Positions 45,022 to 53,600 of a stretch of 64,000 nucleotides of DNA are shown piece after piece. The notes beneath the pieces are model-generated. The model saw nothing but the letters and a program-made list of their open reading frames with translations, was not told the origin of the DNA and made no database searches. Positions within the stretch are counted from its first letter, which is position 1. The number at the start of each line of letters is the position of its first letter. This DNA comes from Mucilaginibacter sp. JRF (lineage in GTDB: Bacteria; Bacteroidota; Bacteroidia; Sphingobacteriales; Sphingobacteriaceae). The stretch covers positions 62,001 to 126,000 of the forward strand of contig NZ_JADFBY010000007.1 of NCBI RefSeq assembly GCF_015223065.1, written 5' to 3'. The position numbers were made by a program, and so were the translations under genes.

Positions 45022-45050
45022 AAAGCCGTTTACATCAAACGGCTTTTTTT
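45022..45050. terminator. hairpin terminator between convergent genes
   Basis: Arms AAAGCCGTTT (45022-45031) and AAACGGCTTT (45037-45046), loop ACATC, followed by T on the plus strand and preceded by GG/CC-flanked A's for the minus strand. It ends the small secreted gene and abuts the stop of the kinase gene. Confidence 0.8.
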
Positions 45051-45051
45051 G

Positions 45052-46065
45052 TTAAAGAACGAGTTTTAAGTTACATACATAGCAGGCATCAGTATCATCA
45101 ATATCCAGCGTGTATTTTTTAGGATATAATAGATTAAGCCTGCGCTGCACGTTATTTAAACCGATACCGCCCGAAGCATCACGGTTATTATTATGTTTTT
45201 TATTTTCGATATGGAAATCGAGCACGCCGTTCTCCACCGATAAATTCATGCGTATAGGCGTTTCCGGATCATTGGCTACACCGTGTTTAAAGGCATTTTC
45301 AATAAATGATATTAACAGCAGCGGCGCAATGCGCTGGGTGCTTACATCGCCCTTAACCTCAAACTCCACAAATGCCTTGTAGCCAAAACGTATCTTTTGC
45401 AGGTCGATGTAGTTTTGCAGGTAATGTATCTCCTTTTCCAGGTCAACCTTGTTGTCATTACTTTCATACAACATATAACGCATAATTTCCGACAGCTTAA
45501 GGATTGCCTCGGGCGTGGTTTCTGACCGTTGATAGGCCAGCGAGTAGATGCTGTTAAGGGAATTGAACAAAAAATGCGGATTAACCTGCGATTTCAAAAA
45601 GGATAGTTCGGCCGTAAGGCGCTGGTTTTCCAAATCGCGCTGAATGCGCTCGTTCAAAAACCAATCCGTCGAGAATTTGAGTACAATGCTGAGGAATACA
45701 AATATTAAACTGGTAAAAAACGCGCTCAGGTAGTATGATGCAAAGCTGATCATTTCGCCTTTATGTTTTACAAGTGCGTATTCCTTATACACATAGGCTA
45801 AGCCATACTTAATAAAACCATAGACTAATATTACTGATAGGGCGATGATGATGTAGGTGCCATACCGCTTTTTATCTAAAAAACGGGGGATGAGCAACAG
45901 GTAATTAATGTAAAACAAGCTGATATTAACCAGGCCGAACAGCACGAACAAAACAAACAATGCCTCTACAGACATTTTGCTGTTGGTTTTAGCTATAAAA
46001 AAGAAGAAGGATATTAAACATATCCACACAAACACATGCCAGAAAAATTGCCACTGTTTCTTCAT
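45052..46065 (-). CDS. LytS-type sensor histidine kinase (His_kinase family)
   Basis: 337 residues. Four membrane helices in the first ~150 residues (HVFVWICLISFFFFIA; FVLFVLFGLVNISLFYINYL; YIIIALSVILVYGFIKYGLA; LSAFFTSLIFVFLSIVLKF), no extracellular domain of note. A short coiled coil leads to the H box (LKSQVNPHFLFNSLNSIY). The ATPase part has the N box SFIENAFKHGV and G box GGIGLNNVQRRL. It would phosphorylate the LytTR regulator at 43841-44578. The ABC-exporter genes beginning at 46309 are divergent from it and are plausible targets. Confidence 0.92.
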   Translation of the reverse strand: MKKQWQFFWHVFVWICLISFFFFIAKTNSKMSVEALFVLFVLFGLVNISLFYINYLLLIPRFLDKKRYGTYIIIALSVILVYGFIKYGLAYVYKEYALVKHKGEMISFASYYLSAFFTSLIFVFLSIVLKFSTDWFLNERIQRDLENQRLTAELSFLKSQVNPHFLFNSLNSIYSLAYQRSETTPEAILKLSEIMRYMLYESNDNKVDLEKEIHYLQNYIDLQKIRFGYKAFVEFEVKGDVSTQRIAPLLLISFIENAFKHGVANDPETPIRMNLSVENGVLDFHIENKKHNNNRDASGGIGLNNVQRRLNLLYPKKYTLDIDDTDACYVCNLKLVL

Positions 46066-46308
46066 CCCTTATATCGCGCTGCTCAATGTTTTAAATTATT
46101 TATTCTGCCTTCTAAAGTAATGTTTTGGCGGCTTTATTTGGGTGGGTATTATATATAGGGTGTAGTTTTTTCGATGAACTGGCTTTTTTCTTCGACGAAC
46201 GGGTTTGCAGCCCGGCGTGGGCGTTTATCTATAAATACAACCTGTTGGTCTAATACTTTTTAGAGGCTTGATTTTTTACTATTTCTTTGTTTCATCAAAT
46301 CAATCGCA
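46066..46308. promoter_or_regulatory. divergent intergenic region, kinase gene / peptide-ABC genes
   Basis: About 240 bases between divergent genes. Near 46163-46205 is an imperfect repeat (TTTTTTCGATGAAC and TTTTTTCTTCGACGAACG) that could be part of a binding site for the LytTR regulator, since LytTR proteins usually bind paired direct repeats. This is inference from position. Confidence 0.35.
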
Positions 46309-46521
46309 ATGAAAAAGTTAATCAAATACTCAAACCCTTTTGTAATGCTACTGGTACCGGTAATGTTCGCCCTGGTGATGGGTGTTGCTTACCAGTTTAC
46401 TCAGCAGCAACAAAATATTAAAGGAGCCAGCGCTAAAGCTAAACAAGCTACCTCGTTATTTTACAAAGGTGTAAACCTTTTTAAAACAGTGTGCGGTATT
46501 AGCCAGGAAAACGTATGGTAA
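46309..46521 (+). CDS. 70-residue membrane peptide coupled to the ABC exporter
   Basis: One N-terminal hydrophobic segment (PFVMLLVPVMFALVMGVAYQ) followed by a polar, lysine-containing tail with a single Cys (KTVCGISQENVW). Its stop overlaps the ATG of the ABC ATPase (ATGGTAA at 46515-46521), so the two are translationally coupled. It could be a small regulatory subunit, a substrate peptide or a membrane anchor for the exporter. I recognise no family. Confidence 0.65.
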   Translation: MKKLIKYSNPFVMLLVPVMFALVMGVAYQFTQQQQNIKGASAKAKQATSLFYKGVNLFKTVCGISQENVW

Positions 46522-47414
46522 TCAATACCGAGGGACTAACCTTTAATTTTGGCGACCAAAAGGTTGTCAATTCCCTGTCACTACAAGTTCCGCAAGGAAG
46601 CATATATGGTTTTTTAGGGCCAAACGGCGCCGGTAAAACAACCACCATTAAATTGCTGCTCAATCTGCTAAAAACGGATGAAGGCAGCATTTCTGTTTTT
46701 GGGAAAGATCTGAACCGTAACCGTATCGAGATACTTTCAAAAATAGGCTCGCTGATAGAGCAACCCGCTATTTACCTGCACCTAACCGGTCGCGAAAATT
46801 TGGTTAACCGTGTGGGCTTGCTGCAACTGCCCGCCAGCCGGGTTGATGAAATGTTGGAGCTGGTACAGCTTAAACAAGCTGCCAATAAAAAAGCAGGCCA
46901 ATACTCGCTGGGTATGAAACAACGCCTGGGTATTGCCCTGGCCTTGTTAAGCGACCCGGAGTTGCTGATACTGGACGAACCCACCAACGGCCTCGACCCA
47001 AATGGTATTATTGAGATACGCGAATTGCTGATAAACCTTACCCGTAAGCACGGTAAAACAGTGTTTATCAGCAGCCACCTACTGTCGGAAATTGAACGTA
47101 TGGCTACCCATGTGGGCATTATAAATAACGGCAGCATGTTGTTTCAGGGTAGTATTAACGAGCTGGAAGCACTGAACCAGGCATTGTTACTGATTGAGAT
47201 TGACAATACAGTTGATGCCGCCAATTTGCTAAAGCGCCATCATTATGAGGTTGCGCAGGTTACCGAAACGTTGGTTGGTTTGCCTTATGTATCAAAACAG
47301 GAAAGCGGCGATATTAATACCTTGCTGATCAACAACGGTTATACGGTTTACAGCATCGGTAAACAACAGCAGGATCTCGAAACCCTATTTCTATCTATCA
47401 CCCAAAAAGCTTAA
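46515..47414 (+). CDS. ABC exporter ATP-binding protein (BcrA/lantibiotic-immunity type)
   Basis: 299 residues. Walker A GPNGAGKTTTIKLLLNLL, Q-loop SLIEQPAIYLHLTGREN, signature YSLGMKQRLGIALALL, Walker B LLILDEPTNGLDPNG and H-loop FISSHLLSEIERMA. The C-terminal ~80 residues match the regulatory tail of bacitracin/lantibiotic-type ABC ATPases. It is coupled to the preceding peptide gene and followed 18 bases later by its permease. Confidence 0.92.
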   Translation: MVINTEGLTFNFGDQKVVNSLSLQVPQGSIYGFLGPNGAGKTTTIKLLLNLLKTDEGSISVFGKDLNRNRIEILSKIGSLIEQPAIYLHLTGRENLVNRVGLLQLPASRVDEMLELVQLKQAANKKAGQYSLGMKQRLGIALALLSDPELLILDEPTNGLDPNGIIEIRELLINLTRKHGKTVFISSHLLSEIERMATHVGIINNGSMLFQGSINELEALNQALLLIEIDNTVDAANLLKRHHYEVAQVTETLVGLPYVSKQESGDINTLLINNGYTVYSIGKQQQDLETLFLSITQKA

Positions 47415-47432
47415 GGCCATACCTCTACCCCA

Positions 47433-48236
47433 ATGAAAGCATTTTTACTCTCCCTGCGCTCCGAATTTTACAAGACCCGCAAAACGCTGGCCTTTTGGTG
47501 CGCCATACTGCTGCCCCTGCTTATTTGCCTGTTAATGACCATCGGTTTTTTAACCAATGCCAATAACATGACCAGTTGGTCGGGCGAGTTATTGTGGATT
47601 CGCTATGTAGGTGGCGTGCTTAATATTATGGGAGTATTATTGTTGCCCATGTTTGTGGTTTTTACAGCTTATTCGGTCAATAATATTGAGCACAAGGCCG
47701 ATACCTGGAAAATGCTGTTCAGCCTGCCGTTACCCAAATTCGCGGTGTATGCGGCAAAATACGTTTATGCCTTGTTACTTATACTTGTCAGCCTGATATT
47801 GTTTGTGGTATTCACTATCGGCTTTGCCAATTTATTATCGGCAATAAAGCCGGGCTTAAGGTTTAACGAGTACCATATGGAGTTTACGCTGGTACAGGTA
47901 TACTTCAAGCTTTTACTTTCGGCATTGGGTATGCTGTCGTTACAGTTTTTGTTCAGCCTGTTGTGGAAGGATTTTTTGAAGCCGATGGGTATCGGCTTTG
48001 TGGGTACCATATCGGGCGTTATCATGGCATCAGTAGGTTGGAAACATGCCTACCTGTTCCCTTACTCGCACCCCATGCTGGCGCTTACCACCATGATGCC
48101 CCGCACCAAATCTGCCGGGGCGGGGAAGCAGTTGGTAATCAATATTCTTACTGATGATGTTTATGTGAGCCTTGCCGTAGCCGTAGTGGTATTTTTTGCC
48201 GGGTATTTTATTTTGCTAAAGCGAAGCATTAAATAA
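47433..48236 (+). CDS. ABC-2 type permease
   Basis: 267 residues with six membrane segments (FWCAILLPLLICLLMTIGFL; LNIMGVLLLPMFVVFTAYSV; ALLLILVSLILFVVFTIGFA; LLLSALGMLSLQFLFSLLW; GFVGTISGVIMASVG; LAVAVVVFFAGYFILL). It starts with RSEFYKTRKTLAFW, typical of lantibiotic-immunity-like ABC-2 permeases. It pairs with the ATPase upstream to expel a peptide or lipid, perhaps an antimicrobial compound. Confidence 0.85.
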   Translation: MKAFLLSLRSEFYKTRKTLAFWCAILLPLLICLLMTIGFLTNANNMTSWSGELLWIRYVGGVLNIMGVLLLPMFVVFTAYSVNNIEHKADTWKMLFSLPLPKFAVYAAKYVYALLLILVSLILFVVFTIGFANLLSAIKPGLRFNEYHMEFTLVQVYFKLLLSALGMLSLQFLFSLLWKDFLKPMGIGFVGTISGVIMASVGWKHAYLFPYSHPMLALTTMMPRTKSAGAGKQLVINILTDDVYVSLAVAVVVFFAGYFILLKRSIK

Positions 48237-48478
48237 CCATATCATCACTTTTTGCCTGATTATCGTTATCTTCAGGCCGGCAATATTATTTCGGAAAAAA
48301 ACTTGTTGCCCGAATTAAACGTATCTAAGTGTAGATGGTCAAACAAATAAATTTGCATTTTATTGTTTAATTTGTTTTATTTGACTTAACGTTTGTATAA
48401 CCCCTAAAGCAAAGATTTATAGAATAGACTTTACTAAACAACATTTTAAGTAAACTTAATTAAGTAGTAAGGTTTTCT

Positions 48479-49063
48479 ATGGATTTAAAATTGCAAAGTG
48501 ATCAGGATCTAATCCATCTTTATATTTCGGGCGATGAAGGGGGGCTTGTAGAGCTTATCCGCCGGTATCAAACCAAAATATATACTTCTATTTATTTGCT
48601 TGTTAAAGACGAATACCTCGCCGAAGATATTTTTCAGGATACATTTATAAAAGTAATTAACACTTTAAAAGCCGGAAAATATAACGAGGAAGGTAAGTTT
48701 TTACCATGGGTAACCCGTATTGCGCATAATTTGGTTATTGACCACTTTCGCCGTGAAAAGCGTGCGCCTATGGTTAGCAATGGCGACGACTTTGATATAT
48801 TCGAGGTGCTTGGTAACTACGATGAAAGTACCGAGGATCGCATGGTGCGCGAGCAAACCCACAAGGATTTAAAAACATTGATACAGCTGCTGCCATCAGA
48901 GCAGAAAGAGGTGTTAATTATGCGCCACTTTGGTGATATGAGCTTTAAAGAGATAGCCGATATTACCGATGTAAGCATTAATACCGCCCTTGGCCGTATG
49001 CGTTATGCCCTTAATAACCTGCGTAAAATGATGCAGGCTAAGGAGATGAGCATTAAAAACTAA
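48479..49063 (+). CDS. ECF-type sigma-70 factor
   Basis: 194 residues. Region 2: LVELIRRYQTKIYTSIYLLV, LAEDIFQDTFIKVINTLK, PWVTRIAHNLVIDHFRREKR. Region 4: LLPSEQKEVLIMRHFGDMSF, IADITDVSINTALGRMRYAL. No anti-sigma gene is adjacent, so control is not evident; small lone sigma factors of this kind are common in Sphingobacteriaceae. A TAAATTTG box at 48348-48355 may belong to its promoter, leaving a leader of over 100 bases. Confidence 0.92.
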   Translation: MDLKLQSDQDLIHLYISGDEGGLVELIRRYQTKIYTSIYLLVKDEYLAEDIFQDTFIKVINTLKAGKYNEEGKFLPWVTRIAHNLVIDHFRREKRAPMVSNGDDFDIFEVLGNYDESTEDRMVREQTHKDLKTLIQLLPSEQKEVLIMRHFGDMSFKEIADITDVSINTALGRMRYALNNLRKMMQAKEMSIKN

Positions 49064-49095
49064 GCGCAAAAATATTTTCGATAAGCCCGAAAAAC

Positions 49096-49135
49096 AAAGG
49101 CAGCATGTTATAAATTAGTATAATATGCTGCCTTT
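49096..49135 (+). promoter_or_regulatory. hairpin enclosing the nnr start codon
   Basis: Perfect 11-base arms AAAGGCAGCAT (49096-49106) and ATGCTGCCTTT (49125-49135) with an 18-base loop. The ATG of the next gene is the first three bases of the second arm. It could end the sigma-factor transcript or limit translation of nnr. Confidence 0.6.
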
Positions 49136-50630
49136 ACTCATTTCATCCCAGGTGCGCGAAGCTGATGCCTGGACCATCAAAAACGAACCCATATCATCCA
49201 TCAACCTGATGGAGCGTGCCTCAAAGGCATTTGTGGGCTGGTTCATCAATCATTTTCCGGAACGGAACGAGCGTGTAAGCGTTTACTGCGGCACCGGCAA
49301 CAACGGCGGCGATGGTTTGGCTATTGCCCGTATGCTGCATCAGCATAAATACCAGCATGTAAGTGTTAAGGTAATAAGGTTCAGCGAACGGTCGACAACT
49401 GATTTTGATGCTAACCTGCAACGTTTGCAGGATTGCGGTATCAATATCATCACCCTAAATAAAGGCGATGCGCCACCTGCCGAGGATAGCAGCATAATTA
49501 TAGATGCCTTATTAGGCAGCGGTTTAAATAAACCATTGGAAGGCGATTACAAAACTTTGGTAGATCATCTGAATGGTCTTGAAAAAACCGTGGTAGCGGT
49601 TGATGTACCTACTGGTTTTTTTGCTGATGGCGAAGTGCCGCAGGATGCCACCGTTTTACATGCCGACCTGGTGATTACCTTTCAGCAAGCCAAGATCAAT
49701 TTTTTGTTGCCCGAATCAAAAAACTATATAGCCTGCTGGGAGTCCGTTAACATTGGCATCAGCGAGGAGTATACCCATTCGCTTAACTCGGCCTATCAAT
49801 ATATAGAAGAAAAAGATATACGGAAAATATTGAAGCACCGTACACGGTTTAGTAATAAAGGCACCTACGGACACGCGCTTATTATAGCAGGCGAAGCACG
49901 AACAATGGGCGCGGCATTACTATCATCTGCCGGTGCGGCCTATGCCGGTGCCGGGCTTACCACGGCCTGTATACCGGGTAGCGGCTTAACGGCTTTGAAT
50001 AGCTACTTGCCGGAGTTAATGGCCATTATTCGTGATGGTGATACCTTACCGAAAATTGACTGGGATAAGTTTAGTTCTATAGCCTTCGGGCCGGGATTGG
50101 GAACGGATGAAAAAGCGCTTGAGCTGTTCGCTTACGTACTCGCCAACTATAAAAAGCCTATGGTGATTGATGCGGATGGGCTCAACCTGCTGGCTAATAA
50201 TTCTACTTTGTGGCAGGCTATTCCGGCGGGTAGTATACTTACCCCGCACGTGAAGGAGTTTGATCGCTTGTTCGGCACACACACCAACTGGTGGGCACGC
50301 CTGCAAACGGCAAAGCAACAGGCCGCTGAGCGTAACCTCTACATCGTACTAAAAAATGATTACACTATAACTGCAACGCCGGAGGGTAAGCTCTACTTTA
50401 ATTCGAGCAGTAACGCGGCTATGGCTACAGGAGGTATGGGCGATGTGCTTACGGGTATATTGGCATCGCTGCTTGCGCAGGGTTATACGCCGCAGCAGGC
50501 ATGTATTGCCGGCGTATATATACATGGTAAAGCGGGTGATGAACTGGCCCTGCCCAACCGCATGAATGTGGTATTACCAGGCAAACTGGCACAGCAACTG
50601 CCGGTTACTATGGCAAAGTTGATGGCATAA
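49125..50630 (+). CDS. nnr: bifunctional NAD(P)HX epimerase/dehydratase
   Basis: 501 residues. The N-terminal YjeF_N epimerase domain (to ~215) has VYCGTGNNGGDGLAIARML and IIDALLGSGLNKPLEGDY. The C-terminal ribokinase-like dehydratase domain has GTYGHALIIAGEARTMGAAL, MVIDADGLNLLA, SILTPHVKEFDRLFG and AAMATGGMGDVLTGILASLL. Together they repair hydrated NADH and NADPH. The start MLPLLISSQVREADAWTIK fits the family, so the ATG inside the hairpin is accepted. Confidence 0.95.
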   Translation: MLPLLISSQVREADAWTIKNEPISSINLMERASKAFVGWFINHFPERNERVSVYCGTGNNGGDGLAIARMLHQHKYQHVSVKVIRFSERSTTDFDANLQRLQDCGINIITLNKGDAPPAEDSSIIIDALLGSGLNKPLEGDYKTLVDHLNGLEKTVVAVDVPTGFFADGEVPQDATVLHADLVITFQQAKINFLLPESKNYIACWESVNIGISEEYTHSLNSAYQYIEEKDIRKILKHRTRFSNKGTYGHALIIAGEARTMGAALLSSAGAAYAGAGLTTACIPGSGLTALNSYLPELMAIIRDGDTLPKIDWDKFSSIAFGPGLGTDEKALELFAYVLANYKKPMVIDADGLNLLANNSTLWQAIPAGSILTPHVKEFDRLFGTHTNWWARLQTAKQQAAERNLYIVLKNDYTITATPEGKLYFNSSSNAAMATGGMGDVLTGILASLLAQGYTPQQACIAGVYIHGKAGDELALPNRMNVVLPGKLAQQLPVTMAKLMA

Positions 50631-50631
50631 A

Positions 50632-50661
50632 AAAAGCGGCAGGGAGTATGCAGCCGCTTTT
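50632..50661 (+). terminator. hairpin terminator after nnr
   Basis: Arms AAAAGCGGC and GCCGCTTTT around a 12-base loop, then a T-rich stretch. Confidence 0.8.
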
Positions 50662-50760
50662 CTCTTTAAACTATTAACTGACCTTATAAAGAACAAAATA
50701 CTCTCTTTATTATCTATAAGACGTGTCGACATTGAATACGTTACAGCTATGTGGCGTTTT

Positions 50761-50835
50761 TTTGAAAATAAATGCGATCATTGAATAAATAAATTTTCAA
50801 TAATTTTTGAAAGTTTGAAAATATGTATACATTTG
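50761..50835 (+). promoter_or_regulatory. promoter and repeated TTGAAAA half-sites before the GbsR/MarR gene
   Basis: TACATTTG at 50828-50835 matches the -7 box and TTTG at 50806-50809 lies 18 bases before it. The ATG at 50840 is then at the expected transcription start, suggesting a leaderless message. TTTGAAAA-type half-sites occur at 50761-50769, 50793-50800 (inverted), 50806-50812 and 50813-50820. They overlap the promoter, a good position for autoregulation by the encoded repressor. Confidence 0.5.
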
Positions 50836-50839
50836 TTGT

Positions 50840-51346
50840 ATGGAATTGGTTGAGGCAAGGCAAAAGTTCATTGAAACCTGGGGTAAGCTGGGATCTGAGT
50901 GGGGTATAAACCGCACTATGGCCCAGGTACATGCTTTGCTGCTGATATCGCACGAGGCACTTACTACCGAGGAGGTTATGGAAGCCCTGAGCATATCGCG
51001 CGGTAATGCCAACATGACCCTGCGCGACCTGATCAGCTGGGGATTGGTAGAAAAGCAACATAAGCCCGGCGAACGTAAGGAATACTTTTTTGCCGAAAAG
51101 GATGCCTGGACCATAGCCAAACAAGTAGCCCAGGAACGCAAAAAGCGCGAGCTTGATCCGCTGTTGAAAGTTTTGAACGAGCTATCAGAAGTTAAAGGAA
51201 ACGAGAAAGATCCGGCTTATAAAACTTTTAAAACATCCGTTAAGGGTATCAACAAACTATCGGCAAACGTTAACAAAACTTTAGAAACCATGATAAAGGC
51301 TGAAGAAAACTGGTTTTGGGGTTCTATCCTTAAAATATTTAAGTAA
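50840..51346 (+). CDS. GbsR/MarR-family transcriptional regulator
   Basis: 168 residues. The N-terminal part (KFIETWGKLGSEWGINRTMA, VHALLLISHEALTTEEVMEA, LSISRGNANMTLRDLISWGL, VEKQHKPGERKEYFFAEKD) is the winged helix-turn-helix of the GbsR/MarR group. The C-terminal ~60 residues are helical and probably dimerise. It opens a run of six same-strand genes ending at 55097 and probably controls them and itself. Confidence 0.88.
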   Translation: MELVEARQKFIETWGKLGSEWGINRTMAQVHALLLISHEALTTEEVMEALSISRGNANMTLRDLISWGLVEKQHKPGERKEYFFAEKDAWTIAKQVAQERKKRELDPLLKVLNELSEVKGNEKDPAYKTFKTSVKGINKLSANVNKTLETMIKAEENWFWGSILKIFK

Positions 51347-51417
51347 AAAAATTTGTCTATATATTTCATTAGTTACTGAAAATTCAAAACTTATCAATAA
51401 ATAAAATATCAATTATC

Positions 51418-51804
51418 ATGAACTACTTTATTATAACCTACGCGTTTTATCTGGCTGTAAGCATTGCTGTTACCATTTGGGTAGCAAAGGTATTATTCAA
51501 TAACGGTCGTGTTTTTTTGGTGGATATATTTTATGGCAACACCGAGCTGGCCGATTCAGTGAACAAGCTATTGGTGGTAGGCTTTTACCTGGTTAACATA
51601 GGCTACATGGTACTGGCTTTAAAGGAAACCGGTAACATAGGCAACACACAAGTAGTGGTAGAGGTGCTAAGCTACAAGATTGGTCGCATTATACTTATAC
51701 TGGGCGGTATGCACTTTATAAACCTGGGCATATTTTTTAAGATGCGCAACAGGGCCAATCGTGCCAAGGTGCTGATGGAGCGCTATAAACCATTTGACGA
51801 ATAA
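51418..51804 (+). CDS. hypothetical membrane protein
   Basis: 128 residues, three membrane segments (YFIITYAFYLAVSIAVTIWV; LLVVGFYLVNIGYMVLAL; IGRIILILGGMHFINLGIFF) and a basic tail. No family recognised beyond similar proteins that often precede DCC-domain genes in related genomes (recollection). It is the second gene of the GbsR-led cluster. Confidence 0.68.
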   Translation: MNYFIITYAFYLAVSIAVTIWVAKVLFNNGRVFLVDIFYGNTELADSVNKLLVVGFYLVNIGYMVLALKETGNIGNTQVVVEVLSYKIGRIILILGGMHFINLGIFFKMRNRANRAKVLMERYKPFDE

Positions 51805-51838
51805 TTACTACTGATCTACCCTTAAAATCATCACGAAT

Positions 51839-52648
51839 ATGAAAACGTTGCATAACCATATTATTTTGTACGATGCCGAATGCCCTATGTGCAACCTGTA
51901 CACCAGGGCGTTTGTAAACACAGGCATGCTTGATGGCACCGGCCGCACCGCTTACCAGGAAGCTCCTGAAATGCTTTGTCCGCTGATTGACCGTAAGCGC
52001 GCCGTTAACGAGATAGCGCTGGTAAATACCCAGACCGGCGAGGTTGAATACGGCATTGCCAGTTTGTTTAAGGTTATCGGCAATTCATTCCCGGTGTTTA
52101 AGGGGTTGTTCAATTTTAAACCCTTTGTGTGGATAGCGGCTAAATGTTACGCCTTTATATCATACAACCGCAGGGTTATTGTGCCGGGCAATCAATATAA
52201 TTATGGTATACAACCAACATTTAAACTCAGATGGAGGCTGACCTACCTGTTGTTTACATGGATGGTTGTAGGCGCCATACTCACACAATATGCAGGGTTG
52301 TTAGTACCCATGATCACTGCCGGTAACAGCTGGCGCGAGTATTTGATATGCGGCGGACAAATACTGTTTCAAGGCCTGATAGTAAGCCTGTACGCTGCCG
52401 ACAAAAGGTGGGATTATCTGGGTAACATGATGACCATTTCTTTCGCCGGAGCCTTGTTGCTGCTGCCGGTGGTAATACTGGCGCAATTCATAATCATACC
52501 TGCACTAATAGGTACACTCTATTTCATGCTGATAGCAGGGCTGATGTTTTTAGAGCATATCCACCGTACCAAATTGCTTAAATTGGGTTGGTTGCTAACT
52601 GCAACGTGGATGCTGTACAGGCTGGCTGTGTTAATGATCATCATTTAA
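51839..52648 (+). CDS. DCC-family thiol-disulfide oxidoreductase-like membrane protein
   Basis: 269 residues. The N-terminal ~125 residues form a thioredoxin-like DCC domain (DUF393) with the motif YDAECPMCNLYT, a C-x2-C pair. About four to five membrane helices follow (LLFTWMVVGAILTQYAGLLV; YLICGGQILFQGLIVSLYAA; MTISFAGALLLLPVVILAQF; LIGTLYFMLIAGLMFL). The fusion suggests a redox reaction at the inner membrane. It lies 34 bases after the previous gene and 12 before the epimerase gene. Confidence 0.82.
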   Translation: MKTLHNHIILYDAECPMCNLYTRAFVNTGMLDGTGRTAYQEAPEMLCPLIDRKRAVNEIALVNTQTGEVEYGIASLFKVIGNSFPVFKGLFNFKPFVWIAAKCYAFISYNRRVIVPGNQYNYGIQPTFKLRWRLTYLLFTWMVVGAILTQYAGLLVPMITAGNSWREYLICGGQILFQGLIVSLYAADKRWDYLGNMMTISFAGALLLLPVVILAQFIIIPALIGTLYFMLIAGLMFLEHIHRTKLLKLGWLLTATWMLYRLAVLMIII

Positions 52649-52660
52649 AACTGAAGCGTT

Positions 52661-53575
52661 ATGAAATACAATAAGGTGATACTTGCAGGTGGTAGCGGTT
52701 ATTTAGGCATAGTGCTGGCCGCGCACTTTAGCAAACTGGCTAAACAGGTGGTAATATTTACCCGCAACCCCAAACCAGCCAATGGTAACATCACAATGGT
52801 TTATTGGGATGGCCGCACCATGGGCGATTGGGCAACCCACCTGGAAGATAGTGATGTGCTGATAAACCTTACCGGCAAGAGCGTGAACTGCCGCTATAAC
52901 GAAAAAAATAAGGCCGAAATATTCGCCTCACGCCTTAATGCTACCCGTGTATTGGGCGAGGCTTTAATGTTGACTACTAACAAGCCAAAGGTGTGGTTCA
53001 ACGCGGCATCAGCTACCATATACCGGCATGCCGAGGATCGCCCGCAGGATGAATACAATGGCGAGGTTGGCAGTGGCTTTTCAATAGAGGTTTGCAAGCA
53101 ATGGGAGCAAGCCTTTGCCGATCAGCAAGTACCGGGTGTACGCAAAATAGTACTGCGTATAAGCGTAGTGCTTGGGAGTAACGGCGGAGTGGCCAGCTAT
53201 TACCTTAATTTGGCACGTTTCGGCCTGGGCAGTATACAGGGCAATGGCAAGCAATATTTCAGCTGGGTGCACGAGGATGATATAACCGGCAGTATCGACT
53301 TTTTGCTGGATAATCCGCACCTGGATGGAGCCTTTAACATAGCATCGCCCAAGCCCATACAAAACCAAGAATTGATGGCTGTGATACGCAAAGCGGTTGG
53401 CGCTCCATTCGGTATGCCAGCCACCAAATGGATGCTGGAAATAGGCACATGGCTGCTACGCACCGAAACCGAACTGATACTGAAAAGTCGCTGGGTTTTA
53501 CCTACCCGGTTAACCGAAGCAGGCTACACCTTTAAAGTTCCGGATATTAAACAAGCCATTGAAAAAAGTATTTAA
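52661..53575 (+). CDS. TIGR01777-family NAD(P)-dependent epimerase
   Basis: 304 residues, extended short-chain dehydrogenase fold. Nucleotide-binding motif VILAGGSGYLGIVLAAHF, then DVLINLTGKSVNCRYNEKNK, SRLNATRVLGEAL, WFNAASATIYRH, LRISVVLGSNGGVASYYL and FSWVHEDDITGSIDFLLDN. These are the usual marks of the YfcH/TIGR01777 family, whose substrate is unknown. It is the fourth gene of the cluster. Confidence 0.9.
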   Translation: MKYNKVILAGGSGYLGIVLAAHFSKLAKQVVIFTRNPKPANGNITMVYWDGRTMGDWATHLEDSDVLINLTGKSVNCRYNEKNKAEIFASRLNATRVLGEALMLTTNKPKVWFNAASATIYRHAEDRPQDEYNGEVGSGFSIEVCKQWEQAFADQQVPGVRKIVLRISVVLGSNGGVASYYLNLARFGLGSIQGNGKQYFSWVHEDDITGSIDFLLDNPHLDGAFNIASPKPIQNQELMAVIRKAVGAPFGMPATKWMLEIGTWLLRTETELILKSRWVLPTRLTEAGYTFKVPDIKQAIEKSI

Positions 53576-53600
53576 CACCTAAACCTTATCACATATTATT

